Source of the DNA: Azospirillum sp. TSA2s
GTDB lineage: Bacteria; Pseudomonadota; Alphaproteobacteria; Azospirillales; Azospirillaceae
Length of the DNA: 64,000 nt
Direction: 5' to 3'
Assembly: GCF_004923315.1 (NCBI RefSeq)
Contig: NZ_CP039650.1
Span: 1,377,501-1,441,500, forward strand
The notes beneath the pieces are model-generated. The model made no database searches and was not told where the DNA came from. It saw only the letters and a program-made list of their open reading frames with translations. This document shows, piece after piece, positions 17,467 to 25,463 of the stretch. How positions within the stretch are numbered: the stretch's first letter is position 1; each line of letters begins with the position of its first letter. The position numbers were made by a program, and so were the translations under genes.

Positions 17467-17503
17467 GACGGGAACGCGGGCAGGACGCCTGCGCGCTCCC
17501 GTC
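17467..17503. terminator. Bidirectional hairpin between convergent genes
   Basis: Arms GACGGGA...CGGGCAGG and CCTGCGCG...CCCGTC flank ACG. It sits between the RHH gene and the HAD phosphatase stop. The T-run is weak on either side. Confidence 0.5.
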
Positions 17504-17512
17504 TTCGAAGAT

Positions 17513-18391
17513 TTACCAGCGCAGGCTGGGCACCGCGTAGGTGGGCATGTGCCCCGACGCATCGGCCAGGGCGCGCAAATTGACCGGATCGACCGCGGCC
17601 CCCCAGGCGGCGCCCCCCAGTTCCTCCTGATGGATGCCGGATGTGACCAGCGCCACGTCGATCCCGGCGGCATTGGCGCCGGCGACATCGGTGCGCAGGC
17701 TGTCGCCCACCGCCAGGATGCGGCTGCTGTCGTCGATCCCCAGCAGCTTGAAGCAGCGTTCGTAGACCGGGGCATGGGGCTTGCCGTGCTGGCGCACGTC
17801 GCCGCCCATCTCCTCGTAGCGGGCGGCCAGCGTGCCGGCGCAGATCACCAGCATCGGACCGACCATCACCACCAGATCGGGGTTGGCGCAGATCATCGGC
17901 AGCCCGGCGGCGAGGCAGGCATCCAGCTGCGGCTGATAATCTGCCACCGTCTCGCCGAAGGTGACGATGCCGGTGTTGACGACGAAGTCGGCCTCCTCCG
18001 GGGTTGCCGCGATCCGGTAGCCGAGCCCTTCATAGACGTCGGTGTCCCGTTCCGGCCCGATGTGGTAGAGCCGGCGGCCGAGGGTCGCGTGCCAGGGATC
18101 GTCGCGGTCGCGCAGCGCCTCGTAGGTCGCCTCGCCCGAGGTCATGACATGGTCGTAGCGCTCGCGCCCCAGCCCCATGCCGTCCAGCTTCTCGATCACG
18201 CCGGTGGTGCGGCGCGGCGCATTGGACAGCAGGCACAGCGTCTTGCCGGCGGCGCGCATGCGGTCCAGGCAGTCGGGCACGCCGGGATAGGGCCGTTCGC
18301 CGTCATGCAGCACGCCCCACAGGTCCAGGATGAACCCGTCATACTGGTCGATGACTTCGGCGATGCCGGAAATCTGTCGGATGTCGGCCAT
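17513..18391 (-). CDS. HAD-superfamily class IIA hydrolase (TIGR01459)
   Basis: 292 residues. Motif I is FILDLWGVLHDG, motif II LLSNAPR, and motif III/IV K...GDS: KPHAPVYERC and ILAVGDSLRTDVAGANAAGID. This matches the TIGR01459 group of HAD-IIA phosphatases related to NagD, probably acting on a sugar- or nucleotide-phosphate; the exact substrate is unknown. It is transcribed after the GT4 gene (72-bp gap) and converges with the RHH gene. Confidence 0.9.
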   Translation of the reverse strand: MADIRQISGIAEVIDQYDGFILDLWGVLHDGERPYPGVPDCLDRMRAAGKTLCLLSNAPRRTTGVIEKLDGMGLGRERYDHVMTSGEATYEALRDRDDPWHATLGRRLYHIGPERDTDVYEGLGYRIAATPEEADFVVNTGIVTFGETVADYQPQLDACLAAGLPMICANPDLVVMVGPMLVICAGTLAARYEEMGGDVRQHGKPHAPVYERCFKLLGIDDSSRILAVGDSLRTDVAGANAAGIDVALVTSGIHQEELGGAAWGAAVDPVNLRALADASGHMPTYAVPSLRW

Positions 18392-18463
18392 GGTGTCCGG
18401 TCGGTTTGATGGAAGGGGTAAGGATCGGATTGCGTTCGATCGGATTGCGTCGACAGGCCGATC

Positions 18464-19714
18464 TCAGCGTGGTTGCAGCAACTCCGCATAGACCGCCAGC
18501 GTGTCGGCGCACATGCGATCCTTGGTGTAGCGGTCGGCGACGAAGGCGATGGCACGGGCGCCGATGGCCTCGCGCTGCTCCGGGGTCAGCGACAGCGCCT
18601 CGTCCAGCGCACGGGCCAGCGCGTCGGGATCGTCGGGCGGCACCACCCAGGCGGTTTCGCCGGGAACGACGGTTTCCTGATAGGCGCCGATGGCCGAGAC
18701 GATCACCGGCTTGCCCATCGCCTGCGCCTCCACGATCACCCGCCCGAAGGCTTCCGGCTCGCGCGAGGCGGAGACGACCACCGTCGACAACAGGTAGGCC
18801 GCGGCCATGTCGCTGCAATGGTCGGTCATCCGCACCACGCCGCGCAGGCCGGCGTTGGCGATGCGGTTCTCCAGCTCCTCCCGGTAGCCGGTGCGGCCCT
18901 GGTCGGAGCCGACCAGCAGGGCCAGAACGTCCTTGCGCCCCAGCCTGGCCAGCGCGTCGATCAGCACGGTCTGGCCCTTCCAGCGGGTCAGCCGGCCGGG
19001 CAGCAGGATCACCGGCCGGTCGTCCGGCAGGTTCCATTGCTTGGCGAGCGTCACCAGCCGCGTCGGGCTGACCCGGTCGGGGGCGAAGACGCCGCGGTCG
19101 ATGCCGCGGTGGATGACGCGCACCCGCTGCGGATCGACCGGGTAGTTGCCCAGCACATGGTCGCGGATGAAGCCGGAGATGGCGATCACCCGCTCGCCGC
19201 GCGCCATCACCGAGTTGTACCAGCGCTTCAGCCGGCCGCCGATCGGACCCGTGCCGAAATTGTAGGGGGCGTGGAAGGTGGTCATGTAGCGGGCGCCGGT
19301 CTCCCGGCAGGCCAGCCACGCGCTCCAGGCCGGCGCGCGGGAGCGGGCGTGGACGATGTCCACCTTGTGCTCGCGGATGATGGCGGCCAGCCGGCGGGCG
19401 TTGCGGCGGATGACCAGCGGGTTTTTGGAGGCCAGCGGCAGCGTCAGGTGGGTGATGCGGGCGCGGTCCAGCTCGCGCACCATCGGCCCGCCTTCCGACG
19501 CCACCAGCGGCTTGCCGCCGGCGGCCTGCAGGGCGAGCGCCATGTCGATGCAGCCGCGCTCCGCCCCGCCGGTGACCAGCGTCGGCACCACCTGCAGCAC
19601 CGTCGGCGCCCGCCCACCCGGCCAATGCTCCGGCCAGTTGGGGACAGGGGTGTCCTGATGGGCGTCCGCGTTGCGCGGGGAATGGTCGGTGGTAAGGTGG
19701 GGGTCGAAATCCAT
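18464..19714 (-). CDS. GT4-family glycosyltransferase
   Basis: 416 residues from the ATG at 19714 (MDFDPHL); a TTG 18 bases upstream is an alternative. The N-terminal Rossmann half begins VLQVVPTLVTGGAERGC, typical for GT4 enzymes, and the C-terminal half has LLPGRLTRWKGQTVLIDALA and REPEAFGRVIVEAQAMGKPVI with the EX7E donor-binding motif. It transfers a sugar from an activated donor, probably in LPS or another envelope polysaccharide; the acceptor is not deducible. It diverges from the alpha/beta hydrolase at 19831. Confidence 0.92.
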   Translation of the reverse strand: MDFDPHLTTDHSPRNADAHQDTPVPNWPEHWPGGRAPTVLQVVPTLVTGGAERGCIDMALALQAAGGKPLVASEGGPMVRELDRARITHLTLPLASKNPLVIRRNARRLAAIIREHKVDIVHARSRAPAWSAWLACRETGARYMTTFHAPYNFGTGPIGGRLKRWYNSVMARGERVIAISGFIRDHVLGNYPVDPQRVRVIHRGIDRGVFAPDRVSPTRLVTLAKQWNLPDDRPVILLPGRLTRWKGQTVLIDALARLGRKDVLALLVGSDQGRTGYREELENRIANAGLRGVVRMTDHCSDMAAAYLLSTVVVSASREPEAFGRVIVEAQAMGKPVIVSAIGAYQETVVPGETAWVVPPDDPDALARALDEALSLTPEQREAIGARAIAFVADRYTKDRMCADTLAVYAELLQPR

Positions 19715-19830
19715 GATGCCGGCTGCTCGCAAGGGGCGGCCCGGAACCGGCCGCGGGCCCCGGCATGCCGGATCGCCGTCGAGCCCGGTGCCCGACCGCG
19801 TGCCGGTGTCCGTTTGTCGAAGGTGACCGT

Positions 19831-20625
19831 ATGACCGAAACCGCAGCCCATCCGGGCGGCGCGCACCATAGCCTAACGCGCGGTGCCGCGACCATAGCCT
19901 ATCACCACACCCCTGCCGGCCCGTCCGGGCAGGGCAAGCCGGGCGTGATGTTCTTGGGGGGCTTCATGTCCGACATGACCGGCGGCAAGGCGACGACGCT
20001 GGAGGCCTGGGCGGTGGAACGCGGCCTGTCCTTCACCCGCTTCGACTATCAGGGCCACGGCGCCTCCAGCGGCCGCTTCGCCGACGGCACCATCGGCCTG
20101 TGGGCCGAGGACGCGCTGGCGGTGCTGGATCAGGTGACGACGGGACCGCAGATCCTGGTCGGATCCTCGATGGGCGGCTGGATGATGCTGCTGGCGGCGA
20201 CGCGCCGGCCGGAGCGGGTGGCCGGGCTGGTCGGCATCGCCCCGGCCCCGGACTTCACCGAAGACCTGATGTGGGACATCTTCGATGCCGATGTCCGCCG
20301 CCGGATTATGGAGGAGGGCGTCTGGAACCGCCCGTCGGAGTATGGCCCGGAGCCGCAGCCGATCACCCGCGCCCTGATCGAGGACGGCCGCAACCACCTT
20401 CTGCTGCGCGGCCCCATTGCCTTCGGCGGCCCCGTCCGCCTGCTGCACGGCCAGCGCGACCCGGATGTCCCCTGGCAGCTCAGCCTGCGCATCGCCGAGG
20501 CGCTGACCGGCGACGATGTCCGCGTCACGCTGGTGAAGGACGGCGACCACCGCCTGTCCCGTCCCCAGGACCTGGACCTGCTGTGCCGCACCGTCGGCGC
20601 CCTTGTGGATGAGTTGGTTGGATGA
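19831..20625 (+). CDS. Alpha/beta hydrolase
   Basis: 264 residues from the ATG at 19831 with AAGGTG upstream. The nucleophile elbow is VGSSMGGW, the acid lies in HGQRDPDVPW, and the histidine in KDGDHRLSRPQD. FLGGFMSDMTGGKA and RFDYQGHGASSGRF form the early sheet and oxyanion region, resembling ABHD10/palmitoyl-protein thioesterase-like hydrolases. An esterase or thioesterase activity is inferred; the natural substrate is unknown. Confidence 0.88.
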   Translation: MTETAAHPGGAHHSLTRGAATIAYHHTPAGPSGQGKPGVMFLGGFMSDMTGGKATTLEAWAVERGLSFTRFDYQGHGASSGRFADGTIGLWAEDALAVLDQVTTGPQILVGSSMGGWMMLLAATRRPERVAGLVGIAPAPDFTEDLMWDIFDADVRRRIMEEGVWNRPSEYGPEPQPITRALIEDGRNHLLLRGPIAFGGPVRLLHGQRDPDVPWQLSLRIAEALTGDDVRVTLVKDGDHRLSRPQDLDLLCRTVGALVDELVG

Positions 20626-20680
20626 GAGTGGCGCGGTTTAGCGCGCCGCCAAAAAAACGTCGTTTGCGTGAAACGGAGGC

Positions 20681-20709
20681 TTGCATAGCCGCGAACCTCT
20701 GGCTATAAC
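20681..20709 (+). promoter_or_regulatory. Sigma70-type promoter of the tRNA-Ser gene
   Basis: TTGCAT at 20681-20686 and TATAAC at 20704-20709, separated by 17 bp, 12 bp before the tRNA gene. Confidence 0.75.
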
Positions 20710-20721
20710 GCGGGCCTCTAC

Positions 20722-20812
20722 GGAGGGGTGGCCGAGCGGTTGAAGGCGCACGCCTGGAAAGTGTGTATACGTCAAAAGCGTATCGAGGGTTCGAATCCCT
20801 CTCCCTCCGCCA
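20722..20812 (+). tRNA. tRNA-Ser(GGA)
   Basis: A 91-nt class II tRNA with encoded CCA at 20810-20812. The acceptor stem pairs GGAGGGG with TCCCTCC (one G-U). The anticodon arm CACGC-CTGGAAA-GTGTG puts the anticodon GGA at 20756-20758. A long variable arm with a hairpin (ATACG/CGTAT) and TTCGAATCC in the T loop fit tRNA-Ser. Confidence 0.97.
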
Positions 20813-20819
20813 CGAAATC

Positions 20820-20870
20820 AGGCCAGAGCGTTGAATTCCTTTGGGAATCCGCTCTGGCCTTTTTCTTTTC
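20820..20870 (+). terminator. Rho-independent terminator after tRNA-Ser
   Basis: An 11-bp stem AGGCCAGAGCG / CGCTCTGGCCT (20820-20830 and 20850-20860) followed by TTTTTCTTTT. It directly follows the tRNA gene. Confidence 0.9.
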
Positions 20871-21100
20871 TCCACAGTTTGCCTTATTCGCGTTTCTTCG
20901 GCCGGAGACGCCGGGAGCGGCACGCCAGATCCGTGGCTGGCGGTAGAATTACGCCCGCATGTCGTGGGTGGATGCGTTAACGATGCAGTCGCGATCTTGC
21001 CCAATAATCTAACTGGCGCCGGAACAACCAACACGGCGCGGAATCGAACGAATTAATCCGTATGTGTTTCCTCTTGCAACAAAACCCTACTTTCGGTTTT

Positions 21101-21691
21101 ATGGATCTATGGTTTAGATGTGCTGTCGAGGTTCGCGTTCGTGTACACATTGGATTGGCTGCGGCCATTCTTGCTGCTGGTGTGCTGTCCGCATGCCAGA
21201 CAATGAATGACGTGGCGAAAACCGTCGGCAAGCCGCCGGAGAAAGCGCTTGAAATGCGCGCGCTCCAGACGCGCCGTTTCGACAGCGAGAACGAGAAGCT
21301 TCTGCTCGAGGCGGGAACCCAGACCCTTCAGGATCTTGGCTTCACCATTTCCGAGGCGTCGAGCGATGTCGGCGTGGTGGTCGCATCCAAGCAGCGGAAT
21401 GCGGAAGAGGGTGGGCAGGTCGCGGCACAGATCGGCCTGACGATCGCAATGGCTCTCCTCGGCGTGGCAAACAATCCCACCTGGGACCAAGAGCAGACCA
21501 TTCGGGTGACGTTTATTGCCAACCCGGTGTCGGGCGGCCGCCAGACCGAAGTGCGCACCACTTTCGACCGAATCCTCGTTAATAATCATGGGCACGCCTG
21601 GAAGGCGGAGTTGCTGATGGAACCGCAACTCTACCAGGAGTTCTTTGAAAAGCTCTCCGCCAGCGCGTTCCTTGAGGCTCACAAGATATGA
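21101..21691 (+). CDS. Lipoprotein of the MRALQTRRFD family (copy 1)
   Basis: About 196 residues from the ATG at 21101; an ATG at 21062 would add 13. No good Shine-Dalgarno decides between them. Signal VHIGLAAAILAAGVLSAC has lipobox VLSAC. The mature part carries LEMRALQTRRFDSENEKLLL and QTLQDLGFTISEA, a hydrophobic stretch (AAQIGLTIAMALLGVA) and ends FFEKLSASAFLEAHKI. It is clearly paralogous to the protein at 22691, with the same motif order. It overlaps the next gene by 4 bases (ATGA). Function unknown; an outer-membrane or periplasmic role is inferred. Base composition is visibly more AT-rich than the surroundings. Confidence 0.8.
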   Translation: MDLWFRCAVEVRVRVHIGLAAAILAAGVLSACQTMNDVAKTVGKPPEKALEMRALQTRRFDSENEKLLLEAGTQTLQDLGFTISEASSDVGVVVASKQRNAEEGGQVAAQIGLTIAMALLGVANNPTWDQEQTIRVTFIANPVSGGRQTEVRTTFDRILVNNHGHAWKAELLMEPQLYQEFFEKLSASAFLEAHKI

Positions 21692-22185
21692 CACTGAGCA
21701 AGAGCATCCGCTTTGCGATCTTCGGCGCTATGGCGCTTACCGTCGCAGCTTGCCAGACCAACAATCAGTCGCAGGTCGTGCTCAGCAAGAAAAGCCCTGT
21801 CGAGTTGAGGGCCATGCAGGCGCGCGCCTTCGAAACCTCCGATCAGAACAAGACCCTGCGAACGGTGATCGCCACCTTCCAGGATCTTGGCTATGGGATC
21901 GACAAGGTCGAACCGGCTGCCGGAACGGTATCGGCAACCAAGCTGGCCAAGCTCCGCATGACCGCAACGGTTTATCCGCGTGGTCCTTCGCGCATGATCG
22001 TGCGCTCCAATGCCTTGGTCATGAATCCTGGAATGGAAAGTCAGGTGGACGATCCGGCCTTTTACAAGGACTTGTTCTTTGAACCTCTGTCCAAGGCAAT
22101 GTTCCTGACTGCCCTGGAACTGGGAAGTGAAGAGGATGTTCCGCCGGTGGCGGACGCTGCATCGAAAACGACTGCCAAGCCGTAA
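21688..22185 (+). CDS. Lipoprotein, second family (copy 1)
   Basis: 165 residues; lipobox TVAAC after FAIFGAMAL. The mature protein has VELRAMQARAFETSDQNKTL and TFQDLGYGIDKVEPAAG, then LRMTATVYPRG and a C-terminal LSKAMFLTALEL. It is paralogous to the protein at 23242 and more distantly related to the copy-1 upstream lipoprotein, which shares the MQxRxFxTxD and LQDLG motifs. Start codon overlaps the previous stop (ATGA), showing coupling. It lacks the hydrophobic stretch of its partner. Function unknown. Confidence 0.82.
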   Translation: MTLSKSIRFAIFGAMALTVAACQTNNQSQVVLSKKSPVELRAMQARAFETSDQNKTLRTVIATFQDLGYGIDKVEPAAGTVSATKLAKLRMTATVYPRGPSRMIVRSNALVMNPGMESQVDDPAFYKDLFFEPLSKAMFLTALELGSEEDVPPVADAASKTTAKP

Positions 22186-22209
22186 TCCTATTCAGATCGA
22201 GGTCTTTCC

Positions 22210-22677
22210 ATGCTCTTCAAGAGTTTCTCATTGGCCGCGATGGGGCTTGCCTCGGTGCTGCTCGCCGGTTGCCAGACGGCGGGAGAGCATGCTGCGGCCG
22301 TCCGTCAGGCGCAGGATGGCGATCGCCTGACCGTCGGCAAGGTGCAGCGCGAGATCCGCATCGGCATGACGAGTGCCGAAGTCGTGGAGGTGCTTGGTTC
22401 GCCCAACATGGTGACGACGGATGACCGTCGGCGCGAGAACTGGGTCTATGACAAGATCTCGACGGAAACCGCGTACTCTTCCAGCAGCGGCGGAGTGAAC
22501 GCATTGATTCTGGGCGGTGGCCCGATCGGTGCCGGCATTGGCGGCGCCTTGGGCGGCGCCGGCATCAGCGGCGCAGCGGGCGCGCGCAGCACCTCACAGC
22601 GGACGTTGACGGTGATCGTCAAGTTCGACGAGAACAGCCGGGTCCGCGATTTCTCGTATCGCTCCAGCAGCTTCTGA
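22210..22677 (+). CDS. BamE/SmpA-like lipoprotein with glycine-rich segment
   Basis: 155 residues; lipobox LLAGC after SLAAMGLASV. The region VGKVQREIRIGMTSAEVVEV, LGSPNMVTTDDRRRENWVYD resembles the SmpA/OmlA (BamE) fold, with the typical GMTxxEVxxxLGxP. Unusually, a glycine-rich hydrophobic insert (LILGGGPIGAGIGGALGGAG) separates it from a final strand TLTVIVKFDENSRVRDFSY. In BamE this fold supports outer-membrane protein assembly; here the context is a lipoprotein block, not a bam operon. It lies between the two duplicated gene pairs. Confidence 0.82.
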   Translation: MLFKSFSLAAMGLASVLLAGCQTAGEHAAAVRQAQDGDRLTVGKVQREIRIGMTSAEVVEVLGSPNMVTTDDRRRENWVYDKISTETAYSSSSGGVNALILGGGPIGAGIGGALGGAGISGAAGARSTSQRTLTVIVKFDENSRVRDFSYRSSSF

Positions 22678-22690
22678 CAGGAGCGGCAGC

Positions 22691-23245
22691 ATGAAATGCC
22701 GGGTTGTCGTATCCGCCTTGATCCTAACGGCGTTGGCGGGCTGCCAGCAGACTCCGGGAGCGCAGCAGCAAGCCGCCGCGCTCACCCTGGCCGCTGAGAG
22801 CCTTGGGCAGCGTCAGATGCAAACCCGGCGTTTCGATACGGCCGATGAACAAGCGATCCTCGCGGCATCTGCCGGCGTGTTGCAGGACCTGGGGTTTACC
22901 ACCGAGGAGACAAACCTCAAGGCCGGGCTGATCGTCGCTTCCAAGGATCGCGATGCAGTCGAATCGGGGCAGGTTGCCGGGCAGGTCTTTTTTGCTCTCC
23001 TGGTCGCGTCTATGGGAGGCCGTGCTGATCCGGTGTGGGACGCCAATCAGAAAATCAGGATCTCCATTGTGACGCGCCCCACGGCCGATCGGAGCGGCAT
23101 CGTCGTCCGCGCGACGTTCCAGCGCGTGATCTGGAACACGAAGAACCAAATCTCGCGCGTAGAGACGATCGACAAGCCCGAAATCCATCAGCAATTCTTC
23201 GAAAAGCTTTCACAATCCGTTTTTCTTGAGGCGCACCAGATATGA
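22691..23245 (+). CDS. Lipoprotein of the MRALQTRRFD family (copy 2)
   Basis: 184 residues; lipobox ALAGC after VVSALILT. It repeats the copy-1 pattern: RQMQTRRFDTADEQAILAAS, GVLQDLGFTTEETN, IVASKDRDAVESGQVAGQV, a hydrophobic stretch (FFALLVASMG), DPVWDANQKIRISIV and an end FFEKLSQSVFLEAHQI. AGGAG lies upstream of the ATG. Like copy 1, its stop overlaps the next start by ATGA. The shared order indicates that the pair of genes was duplicated as a unit. Confidence 0.83.
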   Translation: MKCRVVVSALILTALAGCQQTPGAQQQAAALTLAAESLGQRQMQTRRFDTADEQAILAASAGVLQDLGFTTEETNLKAGLIVASKDRDAVESGQVAGQVFFALLVASMGGRADPVWDANQKIRISIVTRPTADRSGIVVRATFQRVIWNTKNQISRVETIDKPEIHQQFFEKLSQSVFLEAHQI

Positions 23246-23691
23246 GCATGCCCAATTGCCGCACTCTGTCGATCCGCGGCTTGGCCATTGCATTCGCACT
23301 TGCAGTTCTTCCGCTTGGCGGATGTCAAACGGACTCGAAGCAACAGGTGATGGCTGTCGACAAAAGCCAGGTCGAATTGCGTGCGATTCAGACGCGGGCA
23401 TTCGACACCAGTGACCGTAACCTGACGATCCGTACGGTAATTAGCAGTCTTCAGGATCTGGGCTTCGTCATCGATAAGGCCGATGAGCAGTTGGGGATCA
23501 TCAGCGGAACCAAGCTGTCCGGCTATGCCATGCGCATGACGGTTACCGTTCGCCCGCGCGGCAAAACCCAAATGTCGGTGCGCGCGAGCGCGCAATACAA
23601 TCTGGTCGCGGTATCGGACGCGGAGCCTTACCAGCAGTTCTTTGCCGCCCTCTCAAAAGCAATGTTCCTGACTGCCAACGAAGTCGACTGA
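23242..23691 (+). CDS. Lipoprotein, second family (copy 2)
   Basis: 149 residues; lipobox PLGGC after IAFALAVL. Motifs VELRAIQTRAFDTSDRNLTI, SLQDLGFVIDKADEQLG, MRMTVTVRPRG and a C-terminal LSKAMFLTANEVD correspond one-for-one with the gene at 21688. Last gene of the five-lipoprotein block; a hairpin follows at 23779. Function unknown. Confidence 0.82.
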   Translation: MSMPNCRTLSIRGLAIAFALAVLPLGGCQTDSKQQVMAVDKSQVELRAIQTRAFDTSDRNLTIRTVISSLQDLGFVIDKADEQLGIISGTKLSGYAMRMTVTVRPRGKTQMSVRASAQYNLVAVSDAEPYQQFFAALSKAMFLTANEVD

Positions 23692-23778
23692 AGCCTGAAA
23701 TCAGGACCCCGGTTGGTTCAGTCACTCTCATCGTTTTGGCAAAAGGGCGTTCTGGGTCAACTCGCCACGCCATAGAAA

Positions 23779-23819
23779 AGCCCGCCCTGCATCCGGCAAT
23801 TGCCGGTGCGGGGCGGGCT
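23779..23819. terminator. Hairpin between convergent lipoprotein block and marR gene
   Basis: AGCCCGCCC ... CCGGCAA/TTGCCGG ... GGGCGGGCT, an interrupted long stem. On the minus strand TTTTC follows; on the plus strand TTTT appears 7 bases later. It could stop transcripts from either side. Confidence 0.65.
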
Positions 23820-23861
23820 GTCAGTCTTTTCCGGTGCCTGGAACGGAAGGGGTAGTGCCCC

Positions 23862-24368
23862 TTACTTCGACCGCGACACGCGGCGCAGGAAGTCGATGAA
23901 CTGTGCCTGCTCTTCCGGGGACAGGTCCTTGACCATGCCCTGGTCGTGCGCCTGGACGCGCGGGATCAGGTCGTCCATCAGCGTCTGGCCTTCCGGCGAC
24001 AGGCGCAGCGCGTAGGAGCGGCGGTCGTTGGGCGAGGGGGCGCGCACGACGAGGCCACGCGACTCGAGACGGTCGATCACAGCGACCATCGTCGACCGGT
24101 CGATGCCGACCGCCGTGCCCAGGTCGGACTGCGACAGTCCCTCGTTCTCCCGGATCATGATCAGCACGCCGAACTGGCCGGGCGTGATGTCATGCGGAGC
24201 GACCGCATTCTGAAAGCTTTGGAACACCGCAACCTGAGCCTTGCGCAGGTTGTAACCCACCAGCTCCGGAAGGGGGCCAAGGGCGAGCTTGCCGTTCTTG
24301 CCGGGCCGCAGACGCGACCGCCGGTCGGCGGGGGTGGAACGCTCGTTGTCAGTCACCGTGGATGCCAT
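23862..24368 (-). CDS. MarR-family transcriptional regulator
   Basis: 168 residues with the MarR winged helix: FGVLIMIRENEGLSQSDLGT, AVGIDRSTMVAVIDRLESRG and the wing LVVRAPSPNDRRSYALRLSPEG. A basic N-terminal tail (DRRSRLRPGKNGK) precedes the dimer helices. Members bind palindromic operators as dimers and often respond to aromatic acids. It diverges from the FAH-family gene, which may be its target; direct GGATGAA repeats just upstream of its start (24374-24391) could be operator half-sites. Confidence 0.92.
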   Translation of the reverse strand: MASTVTDNERSTPADRRSRLRPGKNGKLALGPLPELVGYNLRKAQVAVFQSFQNAVAPHDITPGQFGVLIMIRENEGLSQSDLGTAVGIDRSTMVAVIDRLESRGLVVRAPSPNDRRSYALRLSPEGQTLMDDLIPRVQAHDQGMVKDLSPEEQAQFIDFLRRVSRSK

Positions 24369-24757
24369 ATTTTGGATGAATTATCGGATGAACGGATAAA
24401 ATGCGGGCAAGGCTTTCGTTTGTCAGCAAGAACCGCACAGACAACAGGCTATGCATACCAGATATGCGTTGAGCGTATTGGTGGGAACGCGTACAAATTC
24501 CATCTTGAAGAGTCAAGAAGTGATCGACGCCGATTCGACGCCGATCGCCCGCCCAGCGGTTTCCCCTGCCGCGCGCGGGTTCCCGAATCGGAGCTTCCGA
24601 CGCCCGGTCCCCCCCAGACCGGGCGTCTTCGTTTTTGGCCGACCCCTGCTTGGAACGCTGGACCGATTTGCAGGGCAGGGCGGATGGTTGGGCGCTTGGT
24701 CCGTTGCCGGCTTTCGGGTTAGCTGTGGGTAAGCGTTCCAACCAGAGAGCCGATGCC
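24369..24757. other. 389-bp divergent intergenic region with an orphan terminator
   Basis: Lies between marR and the FAH-family gene, both reading outward. It contains GGATGAA direct repeats beside marR and a strong plus-strand terminator at 24599-24636 that belongs to no annotated gene. No convincing protein gene is visible. Confidence 0.55.
24599..24636 (+). terminator. Orphan rho-independent terminator
   Basis: A perfect 11-bp stem GACGCCCGGTC / GACCGGGCGTC (24599-24609, 24617-24627) followed by TTCGTTTTT. Nothing annotated upstream on the plus strand needs it, so a small RNA is possible. Confidence 0.75.
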
Positions 24758-25453
24758 ATGGCCTTCGCCATTCCCCTGTGGTCCCAGCCGGCCGTCCCCG
24801 TCGTGGGCGGCGATCCGTTCCCGGTGCGCCGCATCTACTGCGTCGGCCGCAACTATGCCGCCCATGCGCGCGAGATGGGCGCCGATCCCGACCGCGAGCC
24901 GCCCTTCTTCTTCATGAAGCCGGCCGACGCCATCGTCGCCGACGGCGCCACCATCCCCTATCCGCCGAAGACCGCCAACCTGCACCACGAGATCGAGCTG
25001 GTGGTGGCCATTGGTACCGGGGGCGGCACCGGCGGCCGCGACATCCCGATCGACCGGGCGCTGGACCATGTGTTCGGCTATGCCGTCGGCCTCGACATGA
25101 CCCGGCGTGACCTGCAGGCCGCCGCCAAGAAGGAAGGCAAGCCCTGGGACATGGGCAAGGGGTTCGACCAGTCGGCACCCTGCTCCGCCATCCGCACCGT
25201 CGCCGACATCGGTCATCCGGCCAGGGGCGCGGTCACCCTGCAGGTGAACGGCGAGCCGCGGCAGAAGGGCGACCTGTCCGACCTGATCTGGTCGGTGGCG
25301 GAGACGATCTCCTACCTGTCCGGGTTCGTCGAACTGCAGCCGGGCGACCTGATCTACACCGGCACGCCGGAGGGCGTCGGCCCGGTGGTGGCCGGCGACG
25401 TGCTGACCGGCGCGGTCGAAGGCGTCGGCACCCTGACCCTGACCATCGCCTGA
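24758..25453 (+). CDS. Fumarylacetoacetate hydrolase (FAH)-family protein
   Basis: 231 residues from the ATG at 24758 (MAFAIPLW). It has the FAH fold: [18 protein letters not shown], metal ligands in [12 protein letters not shown], followed by [24 protein letters not shown] and [13 protein letters not shown]. Members hydrolyse or decarboxylate beta-diketo acids such as acylpyruvates in aromatic catabolism. The exact substrate is open. It is 10 bases upstream of the exonuclease gene and may be co-transcribed. Confidence 0.92.
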   Translation: MAFAIPLWSQPAVPVVGGDPFPVRRIYCVGRNYAAHAREMGADPDREPPFFFMKPADAIVADGATIPYPPKTANLHHEIELVVAIGTGGGTGGRDIPIDRALDHVFGYAVGLDMTRRDLQAAAKKEGKPWDMGKGFDQSAPCSAIRTVADIGHPARGAVTLQVNGEPRQKGDLSDLIWSVAETISYLSGFVELQPGDLIYTGTPEGVGPVVAGDVLTGAVEGVGTLTLTIA

Positions 25454-25463
25454 GCCGCCGGCA

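Noticed and set aside
20722-23760. Genomic island integrated at tRNA-Ser
   Set aside because: The lipoprotein block is AT-richer and follows the tRNA, but no integrase and no repeat of the tRNA 3' end were found downstream, so integration at the tRNA is unproven.
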